Below are positions 55,945 to 64,000 of a DNA stretch of 64,000 bases, one piece after another. How positions within the stretch are numbered: the first letter of the stretch is position 1; each line of letters opens with the position of its first letter. The notes under the pieces were generated by a model, which made no database searches, was not told the origin of the DNA, and was given only the letters and a program-made list of their open reading frames with translations. Made by a program: the position numbers and the translations under genes. Location of the stretch: positions 2,976,001-3,040,000 of the forward strand of contig JAHWDD010000006.1 of the NCBI GenBank assembly GCA_023897205.1, given 5' to 3'. Source of the DNA: Exophiala sp. HKRS030 (lineage: Eukaryota; Ascomycota; Eurotiomycetes; Chaetothyriales; Herpotrichiellaceae).

Positions 55945-57941
55945 CTACTTCTGCTTCTTTATCCCGAAGTTTCTTTTGTCGAACACATGACCTCTACTGC
56001 TGTCTAGCTCCTCGCCCTCGCCGTCACCACCACCCCATCTCAGCCACGCCACACAAATCCCCAGCACGACCACCGTCAGCGGTACAGTGACAGCAAAGTA
56101 AACCCAGAACTGCTGTGCTACTTTGATCTGGGTCCCGCTTCCGTCGTTCGAAGTCAATCCTGAGGCAGGAGACACAGCGGATGATTCAGAGCCGAATCCG
56201 AAGTCGAAGAATCCCATACCGAACAACGAACATACAAATGTCGCAGGGAGGAAAACCATCGTCAGTACGGTGATGGCTTTCATGGTGTTGCTGTCCGAGC
56301 GAGAGGATTGCGCCAGTCGGATCATTGTCAATATGTCGGTGGCGGCGATGGTGGAATCGATCTAATGAACAGAAAGGAAAGATCAGGTTGTCAGTCTTAC
56401 TTCTTTTCGATCTTGCGAAGTGAGATATTTTCCGTTTCTCGTTGGATAAGGGCAAGTTAACAAGACTTACGACCCGACTCTGCACCTTCAGCCTCTTGCC
56501 CAATGCCTTTAATTGCTCAACCGACCACATGGCCGCACTGGCATTGAGGTCTAACGAAGCAAGGATGTAATCACTTTGCTTGTTCCTGGAGCTGTGGTTC
56601 CGCACGGACTCCTGAGCCTCGATTTGTATACCTATTGCGGCATCTTGCTTCTGGGACGAAGGCTCGTCAATTTTGGATCCCGGTAATAGTTTAAATAGCC
56701 GCATCTCCGCTGCTACCCACTGTCCGAACTTTTCCTGGAAAGTGAAACAGTGCATTGCCATGGCCATGCGAGCTTCTTGCATGTGGACGTCACGCTTCAA
56801 CAGCGCGTATTCGGAGATCTTGGCGCGAGGTCGTGACCCGAAGCCGTGCAGAGTGATGCCAGACCGTGACTCCAGGTGACACAGGAGCTTGTCGATGTCC
56901 TCGCGGTGAGATTCGTTTTGTTGTTGTATGTGTGTCTGGAAGAGTACGAGCGGGGTTAGTGGATGGGGACTTGGCCGTAGTTGAGACTCGCGGTGGGTTT
57001 GACGTCGCGATGGAGGTTGTGATGATTGAACGGGTGGGCAAATTTCGAGGAATCTTTCAACCAGAGTTAGCACATTTGTGGCGCTGATGATGCAGGTTGT
57101 GCGGTTGGCTTGATGATCGTGGTGCAGGTATACGGAGCCGTTGGCGAAAGGGCCGAAAGGCAGTTTTATAAGTACGTCTGCAGTTGAATCCGGGTGAGCG
57201 AGTTGTTACTTGGATAGAAATGGTACTTGTCACACACAGTAATCTGTAGGGTTGTTGTTGGATTCAGAGAGCTGATGCGAACTATAGAAGCCATTGTTGT
57301 TGCTCAAGGCTTCTAGGAATGGTGGAGGAGTATTGGTTGCGTCGAGGAGCTGGCTGAAAGCCAGTCTAGTCAAGTTGATATCGCCACGGCCAAGGTGACG
57401 CAAGAATCTGGCGCGATGGATGAGTATTCTCCGTGGGAGATCAAGAATGTTCGAGAGTTGGGTAGCCCATACACGACTTGAAAGACCGGCGTGCTTGATG
57501 CCGCCAACCCATGCTGAGAAATGGATCAGTACTGTAACATCTCCTATTTGAGGCCGCAAGCCAGATTGGCCGCCTGGGTGAAGATACCTACCTGTCTGGA
57601 TTTCTGCTCCTCCAGTAAAAGTTCACATTCAATGTCTTCTCGGTCTAAACGATGTTAACCATCCGTCAGCGAATAACAAACCATATCATCCGCAATGGAA
57701 GGATTGATGAAGAGGAGGATCCATGAAAGGTAGACCGACGAGTAACTCCTTTCGCAACGGTCAAACGGTGGACCAAGGTCGACTGGTAGAACTTTATATC
57801 CTCGAAGAGTTCTTTGAAACGGGCCACTCCTGTGAGCAGATGGATGTCAGGGTCGTCATCGTACAACTCGTGGTAGATGTCTTGAGCATCATCTTGAGGG
57901 AGCTCCCTGCATGAAGACGACACTTCCTTTGCGGAAGGCAT
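55945..57941 (-). CDS. CorA-like Mg2+ transporter-domain protein
   Basis: Fungal CorA-like membrane protein, 577 aa as modelled. Exons: 57941-57682, 57587-57238, 57177-56471 and 56361-55945; introns are 94, 60 and 109 nt and all phases close. The N-terminal soluble part includes VTVLIHFSAWVGGIKHAGLS and LPRRILIHRARFLRHL. A long helix (SVEQLKALGKRLKVQSRV) leads to the membrane part: MKAITVLTMVFLPATFVCSL, then FGMGFFDFGF in place of the YGMNF pore motif, and a second helix (QFWVYFAVTVPLTVVVLGIC). Replacement of Asn by Gly in the GMN motif is frequent in distant fungal members, so Mg2+ transport should not be assumed. The first intron is uncertain because its sequence contains a protein-like frame (NVNFYWRSRNPDR). 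Divergent from IND1 with a 394-bp shared promoter. Confidence 0.75.
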
Positions 57942-58335
57942 TTCACACCGTATTACCCCGGATTTCGCATAGATATGCGAGTTCAGAGCGCATTGAATGA
58001 GGGAATTGAAGCATCGAAGCTAAAACATGCTGATGCGAGGCTGAAGAGATGTAATGGGAGCATGACCAAGTGGATTCGTTCGTGTGGATGCAGCCTTATT
58101 TGGACTAGGGTATTTGCAAACTGCTCCAGTGAAGTGCTTGGCGCAGCCTTGCATCTCAGCCTTGTCACTTCCCCTCAATCCTTTCCCATTCTCTATTTCT
58201 CCTTCTCCAATTTGTGAAATCAATGATTCAAGCATTAGCTCACATGTCACATGGCAGACTTTTCATGATGAGCATCTCTACTTCTTCTTCCAAGACATTG
58301 ACGTGTGTATCTCGCATAGAGCCTGCGAACTAGCA
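57942..58335. other. intergenic region, divergent promoter of the CorA-like gene and IND1
   Basis: 394 bp, no gene. Confidence 0.5.
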
Positions 58336-59373
58336 ATGCGCAGATGCTTCAGCTCATGCGCGAGAATTCTCAGCCATGAGAATCCCCTGGTAAGTCCTTG
58401 ACAAGTCAAAGCGTACCATCACTCAGCTGGGGCAACACAGTTCCATTTTGACTGATGCTCTCCTGCTTCCACAGAACCTCCCCGGACAGCAGCAGCAAGA
58501 GGCAAAGGTCCGGCACCAACCCTCCCTCGTGCACAACGCGGTCTTCCTCAAAAACGTCCTCTCCGCAACGTCGCTCAGGTCATTGCTGTATCCAGCGCTA
58601 AAGGCGGCGTGGGCAAGTCTACGCTCTCCGTGAACCTCGCCCTAGCATTTTCTCGCCATGGCCTGCGCACCGGGATCCTCGACACGGATATATTCGGGCC
58701 CTCGATCCCCACTTTGTTGGGCCTTGCAGATGCAAACGAGCCGAAACTCACAGACAATAATCTCCTGGTGCCTTTGACGAGCTACGGCATTAAAAGTATG
58801 AGCATGGGATATTTGTTGCCTAACGAGGCTGCTCCAGTCGCCTGGCGTGGACTGATGGTTATGAAGGCACTCCAGCAGTTGCTTCACGAGGTCGACTGGG
58901 GAACACCAGGGTTGGATGTTCTGGTGCTGGATCTACCGCCAGGGACAGGTGATGTACAACTTACCATCGGCCAGCAGGTCGAGCTTGACGGTGCAGTTAT
59001 CGTATCCACACCACAAGATATCGCGCTCAAGGACGCCGTCAAGGGCGTAGGCATGTTCAACAAAATGGGAATCCGCGTCCTGGGCATGGTGCAGAACATG
59101 AGTGTTTTTGTCTGTCCACATTGTGGCACAGAGACCAAAATTTTCGCCCATGGCGAACATGGGCATGGCCTGGGTGGCGCAGAAATGAAGGCGAAAGATT
59201 TAAATGTCGATTTTCTAGGTGATGTACCTCTCGACGCGAGAATTTGTGCAGATGCAGACCGTGGAATGCCCACCGTGGTGAGCGAGGAGGCCGCTGGAAA
59301 GAAAGTCAATACCGGTTACTACGAGGGTATTGCCGAAAAAGTGGCCAAGAAGGTCGGGTTGCCTTGGACCTGA
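58336..59373 (+). CDS. IND1: mitochondrial Fe-S assembly P-loop ATPase Ind1 (NUBPL), apparent frameshift
   Basis: Mrp/NBP35-type P-loop NTPase that delivers Fe-S clusters to mitochondrial complex I. Exon 1 (58336-58389) encodes [18 protein letters not shown], a mitochondrial presequence plus the family-typical HENPL. The intron 58390-58474 has donor GTAAGT and acceptor CCACAG. After the join the reading frame is wrong; one more C in the C4 run 58480-58483 gives [20 protein letters not shown] and [20 protein letters not shown], exactly the expected path into the P-loop KGGVGKST (about residue 61), with a 317-aa product. Downstream features are [31 protein letters not shown] and the bridging-cluster motif CPHC (about 232-235). 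Because HENPL and LPR flank the break, a one-base sequence error is the simplest reading. Confidence 0.93.
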
Positions 59374-60110
59374 ATTTACACTGGGAAATCATCTGCTTCA
59401 AGCTTTCAGCTACCCTCCGCATCTATGACAGAGATCGTGGTGGTACGAGTCAATCTCCGTCAAAATTCCTCCTTCGCGCGGCGCGAATTTTGAGTCTAAT
59501 ATCACACCAGATACTGACTACAACCGTCACGTCAAGCTACCGAGCTACTGATCAAAGATTGAGCAAAATTGATCAAACCAAAATCATCACTTCCCTGCTA
59601 GCGGAAGACAATCAGAGATGACATTGATATTTATTCACTAGCCAGCTACACATCGACAGGTAATGGCGCTGTGGGAAGTGTGCAAACGGAAATTTTGTTC
59701 CCAACAATTTGTCTACGCAAATCGATATAACCGCGTTCGGCTTGCTACAATCAATAATCTAGCCATGCCATATCTGAGGCAACCTGGTGGATCGCCATAC
59801 CGTGCACTCTGCGTCAGTGTGCGATGAACTGTACTAATCGGTCGGAGTTGTCTCACCGGTCATATTTATTGAGTACTTTTAATGCTATGGTCGAATCGGC
59901 GAACTTGCAATTTTGTAGCATTGCCTGTATAGTGCGCTATCGTATCTAAGGGTTTCTGTATGTAAGGAAGACCGAAACTTCTCCTAGCCCTCCTCTTTCC
60001 CCCACCTCATGCCGACTTCCGACTCGGCCTTGCGGTACGATGAATCTCAACCTCAAAATCGCCATCAAGCTTGCAAGCCAACCCTCAAGATCACTTTCCA
60101 TCTATATCGA
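59374..60110. other. intergenic region between convergent genes
   Basis: No gene. Contains a 9-bp perfect inverted repeat at 59460-59493, 87 bp after the IND1 stop. Confidence 0.55.
59460..59493. repeat. inverted repeat with GC-rich loop
   Basis: TCAAAATTC (59460-59468) and GAATTTTGA (59485-59493) are perfect reverse complements separated by a 16-nt loop containing CGCGCGGCGC. Could form a hairpin in the 3' untranslated region of IND1. Confidence 0.7.
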
Positions 60111-63100
60111 CTATGCCTGAAGACTATCGATAATACATTTGAAGCTCTTGCATTTCGGAGTTGGACGGACTTTGTCACGCGGAACGATTTGGGAGGCATA
60201 AGCACACTGCTCGACGCCATCGACCGTAGAGCAAGCCGTTCGCTCGACCAGCGTCGTTGTCGCGGGGCTCCGTGCGTCCAACAGCACCGCGTCGGCCTCT
60301 GGATCTGCTGTTCTTTTCTTCAGATTGATCAGATCTCCCGACGGGCCATTGTACTTTTTCTTCGAGGTGGTTTTTGTTGACGATGTCGTCTTCGCACTGC
60401 TCGATGGCCTCACCCGGCTCCTCGCACCACCGGCGATTGAGGGTGTGGGTACGGCGTCATTGAACTTGCGGTCTTCTCGTGGACTTCTTGCCGTTAAAAT
60501 ACCTGACGCTACCGTCGAGATCGTCTCTTCCTCCGTGTCATGGCCGAAGAGTTCAAAGTCTTCAAAGTCGTCTTGGACCGGGGAGTATGATTCTGCACTT
60601 CGTTTCGTTATAGTGCTGCGCTGCACACCCTTAAATCTCGGGACGAAGAGTCCGGCGTCGTACGCTGATTTTACCGACGAGTCATAAGATTGACGGGCTG
60701 CGATTTCGTCTTCGTTTGGAGCTGGCGCTACATCTCGTTTTGTTACGCTGCTGCGCAGCAGGCGAGCTGCTCTCAAGTCGGCGTTCCCGGCTGAAACAGC
60801 CGATCTTATTGCAGAGTAACGAGCCAAGCGGGATGCGTGACCTTCGCTCTCAGTGGGAACCGGCTCTGCATCTCTTTTCACCTGGCTCTTGCCGGTTTCT
60901 TGGTTGAGGTCGGAAGGCTCGTTGTCATCGGACTCGTCGAAGTGGTACATCAAGGCTTCAAATAATTCGTCGTCATCGATATCGGAATCAATCAAGGCTT
61001 TGAGATATTGCACGTCCTCGAATTTTGGTGCGGTCGTTATCGTGGGATCCTCTGGATCTGCAGATCGTTTTTGATTTGGGACAGGAATTGGTGGTCCGAT
61101 TGGCAAGACGGTCTTGGTCTCGGTCTGAGCCTGTGTGCTGGTTAACGTTACCGTAGCAGTGGCAATAAACGTCCCTCCTGGGGCACGTCCTTGCACAATT
61201 GACGAATGCTTTCCTTGGAGGGTTGGGAACGCCACTCCTCGTACGGGCTGAGCTAAGGCAAGGACACTACCCAAGGGAAGCGGCAGTTGGGTAGAGAAAC
61301 TTACTTGGATAGGGTATAGAGGATGCAGATCATTGTCCAGGACGTCCGGAATACTATGAGGGGTATACGGTTGGAAGGGCACGCCTCCTGGAAGGACAGC
61401 CCCGGTGTCTTGCAATTGAGAACCGTCGTCTAGGAACGGCCACTCGTCGTCTAGAGAGGGATACTCATCGTCTGGAAAGGGAGCATCGTCGGCTCGGGAG
61501 GGAGCGCCTCCAATAGGATCAACAGGAATAGGAGCAGGCCCGGCAGGAACAGGAGCAGGTCCGCCAGGAACAGGAGAGCCACTATTCGAAGGAGAAATAA
61601 CAGCAGCAGGATTTGGGACCGATGGAGTTGGAATCGTAGGATTTTGATTTCCGCCCGGAGCAGGAGCGGGGGTGGCAGGCGGCGAGGACGCAACGGCAAA
61701 TGCTTCCGCAGAGACAGATCTGGCAGCGACAGCGGATCTGGCGGCGATAACATAGTTTACTACTGAACCCCATCTTTTCTGTAATGTCCCCGGTTCAGAT
61801 GTTGGTAGTGCGGCGTTGTCAACCACAATGTCTAATTCGATATCAAATCCTGACTGTTCAGAAGTCAGAGAGCGCTTGGCATTGCCCCCTGCAGCAGGAG
61901 TTAGGGTTGACGTTTGGCCGCCTTCGGTCCCGTCGTTACCGCATTGTTCCCAAAGAGATTCTTTTGCAGCTCGCATGCGGCAGACGGTAGCGTTGACACA
62001 GCTCGCGTCACAATTGTCCGTTGCTCCTGATTTGTATTTGCGGTATTTAGTGACAAGCTTCTTGTCTGTTGGGTCGGTGCTGTTGACTTCCTTCAACATC
62101 TGATCTCCAACCAGATGCCAGAATGTGGCATTTAGAGGGGATGAAGATGGCCAGTTAAGAGCGTTACCATAGAGGGCTCGAGCATCGGACCCCAGTTCCC
62201 AGACTAGACCAGAGGTACTTGCCGCATTGGCCGTGGCTGATGATGTTTGGTTTGTGAAGAATGTGTACGACTCGTAGACGTGGAAGTCCCCGGTATCGAC
62301 TTCATATACCTTGTACGCGGGCCATCCATTCTTGGGCGACAAAGTGGGTGCGAGCCATGCTGTCATGAGAGCATTTTGTTCCAGTGCACCATCCTTTGCG
62401 CCATTTTTGTAGAACACACTTATAGAATCCACGTGCAGGTGTCCAAAGAAGACACCCGCAATGACGTGCGGAGTGTATCGCTCGATGATCTGGTAGAACG
62501 CCTCAGAATGATTCGGCAAACTTTGGAGGCTGAACGGAGGAGCGTGTCCAACGAGCCAAACTACTTGTTGCGCATCCTCAGCCTCTTGAAGTACAGTGAT
62601 CAAGTAGGATAGAGGCAAAGAATCCTGTGGATTTGTTGTGTTGACGTAGTTGTAGAAATTTTGTGGTGACCAGAAATTGGTATTCAGAGTGATGATTTTC
62701 AACTTCGGATAAGCAGGATGTGTCGTTGCGTACATCATATTCCTGGAAGATACTGAGCCACTGTCATTCTTGCAGACCCAGTCGTTGGTCTCAAGGATGT
62801 TTTTCATGCGATCATAGTTATTTGATTGTGAGGCTCGCATGAACGAGACGAGCGGATGGGAAATGGACTGCTCCTCTGAAAAGCTATCAGTATCTACACC
62901 AGTAGTCAAGTATGTATAACAAGAAGTCCTCACTTACCATAGAAAGCATCGAGAGCGCCTAGAACTGGATAGACCGGGCCTGACGAAAGGAAGTATTTTA
63001 GTGCTTTGAAAACAGCGGCTTGGACATATGCGAGATAGCCATTCCAGAGGAACTTGGGATCTTCTCGAGGCATCAAATCACCCGTGAAGATTGTCCATGC

Positions 63101-64000
63101 CACAGCATCTTGCCGGAGCAGCGGGTTGATCGAGGACAGGGCCGAAGCAAGAAGCGTGTATGGAGTTCCACAATTTTTGTGCCCATTGAGAGGTGCAGGA
63201 TTCGTTACATTTGTTTGTTCGCCCGATTCCGCACGACAGCAACCGGACGACGCGCAGTTGACAGCTTCGGAACCGTAAGTATAGCGAGGGTCAAGATGGA
63301 TATCCGACAAGTGAACGACTTTCACACGCTTCCCACTAGCGGATGGAGCTTTGGCATCTGCTGGTTTTGGTTTGAAGTGAAGTTCTTGTGAAGACGTTTT
63401 CGGTCTATCACAAAACGGCGTGCCAAACATAGCATTGCAGATCCTCTGGCCGTCCTCACCCTTGACATCAGCAACTTGCAGAACTTGGGCCCACATAGCC
63501 ACGGTTGCGTTGCTAGCAGCGTACTCTCGTCCACATTCGTCATCAGACTTAAATCTCAGATTTTTGCAAAGCGAAACCAAAGCATCGGAGAAGTTCGCAG
63601 TGGCGTAGCGAGCAACTTGTTGTCCAGCACTAATGGCATCGATACACCGCGTGCAGTTTCCGGTGTTTTCAGATGTACTCGAAATAGCGCTGGTTGCTGC
63701 GCTAACAGAGTCGTTATAAACTTTGATAGGGTCGAGATCTTCGGGATGTCGCCAGGATTCTGGGAAATTGACAGTATCCGCGATGGGGTTGGAAGCAAAG
63801 GTCGAGTTGGTCAGAGAAGCCGGAAACGTGCTGTTAGATAGAACGTCTTGGAGAATTGGCTGAGGCTTGGAAAGGTCAGTAGAGTGTTCCCCATGGGGGT
63901 ATGTACGAATTACCTGTTGCGTCTGAGAAGCATTCTGATAGTAGCTCTCGAAGAGAGAGGTGGGAAAATCGGTGGGAGCTGTCCAGACAGATTGTACTCT
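60111..64000 (-). CDS. sphingomyelinase-like phosphodiesterase with Kex2-site-rich tail, 5' end outside window
   Basis: Secreted acid-sphingomyelinase-family protein, at least 1255 aa visible. Exons: beyond 64000-63914, then 63859-62938 (63865 is an alternative acceptor) and 62875-60111; introns are about 54 and 62 nt. A saposin-B-like module with six Cys (NCTRCIDAIS to GTPFCD) precedes a metallophosphoesterase domain. Metal-binding blocks seen: LSDIHLDPRY, FTGDLMP, LVGHAPPF and FFGHLHVDS. The usual GNH[ED] block is replaced by LGALDAF, so the conserved Asn and His are absent, which predicts lost or altered catalysis. The C-terminal ~600 residues are an unusual extension: a Pro/Gly/Ala-rich stretch, acidic segments, seven Lys-Arg pairs, two ~46-residue repeats, and four Cys in the last 40 residues. 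No GPI signal is evident at the end. Natural substrate and role unknown. Confidence 0.88.
60606..60878 (-). repeat. two tandem ~46-codon repeats beginning with Lys-Arg
   Basis: Repeat A (60878-60741) starts KRDAEPVPTESE and repeat B (60740-60606) starts KRDVAPAPNEDE. Aligned with one gap, about 18 of 45 residues are identical, including the P-x-P, the E-x-E, S-A-x-x-A-G, and the closing R-S-x-x-T before the next Lys-Arg. They lie in the tail of the sphingomyelinase-like protein. Confidence 0.75.
61509..61680 (-). repeat. degenerate Pro/Gly/Ala-coding minisatellite
   Basis: GGAACAGGAGCAGG-type units repeat imperfectly on the plus strand and encode PVPGGPAPVPAGPAPIPV-like sequence in the linker of the sphingomyelinase-like protein. 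Confidence 0.55.

Noticed and set aside
57666..57941. 91-codon CorA-like N-terminal fragment as an independent gene or fourth-type frameshift
   Set aside because: A 94-nt GT-AG intron joins it in frame to the next exon and the whole 577-aa model closes, so a broken gene is not required, although it remains possible.

Overview
The window is nuclear DNA of a filamentous ascomycete (Pezizomycotina). Evidence: genes about 2-3 kb apart, short introns (mostly 45-110 nt) with GTRNGT donors and CTRAY-like branch sites, and products with clear fungal relatives (LaeA-like methyltransferase, Rsm1, Btb3, Atg13, Not4, Ind1, 30-kDa complex I subunit). I cannot fix the class; Dothideomycetes or Eurotiomycetes are both possible. 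No rRNA, tRNA, CRISPR or intact transposon was recognised.

Layout. 1-6.3 kb: 3'-truncated mRNA guanylyltransferase, then a LaeA-like methyltransferase and a cytochrome P450 in divergent orientation. 7-13.5 kb: 6-phosphogluconate-dehydrogenase-like protein, a very long HSL-type hydrolase and a small glyoxalase-fold protein. 14.7-24.4 kb: ataxin-10/Ctr86 homologue, a mitochondrial oxoglutarate-type carrier, a 3.4-kb gene-free stretch rich in CCTAGG and TACGGAGTA motifs, and an Rsm1-like C3HC zinc-finger protein. 25-36 kb: an unrecognised AT-hook protein, cap (guanine-N7) methyltransferase, a seven-exon Cys-rich single-pass membrane protein, Bud22 and a polytopic membrane protein. 36.5-47.4 kb: a Btb3-like ankyrin/RCC1/BTB protein and Atg13, separated by 3.3 kb without genes. 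47.4-64 kb: a (CA)63 microsatellite, the complex I 30-kDa subunit, Not4, an uncharacterised acidic protein, a CorA-like protein, the complex I assembly factor Ind1, and a sphingomyelinase-like protein running off the right edge.

Most genes are housekeeping. Two cap-forming enzymes (guanylyltransferase and N7-methyltransferase) lie 28 kb apart; a complex I subunit and a complex I assembly factor lie 9 kb apart. The accessory-looking parts are the LaeA-like/P450 pair, the Cys-rich membrane protein and the sphingomyelinase-like protein.

Two results stand out. First, four conserved genes (ABD1, BUD22, the polytopic membrane protein, IND1) are each broken by an apparent loss of one base at or next to a run of G or C. 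Counting one extra base makes every exon phase and length consistent, so systematic homopolymer error is more likely than four pseudogenes. Second, the sphingomyelinase-like protein lacks the Asn-His of its catalytic GNH motif and carries a long tail with seven Lys-Arg sites, two of which begin ~46-residue repeats. It looks like a secreted pseudoenzyme fused to a Kex2-processed precursor.
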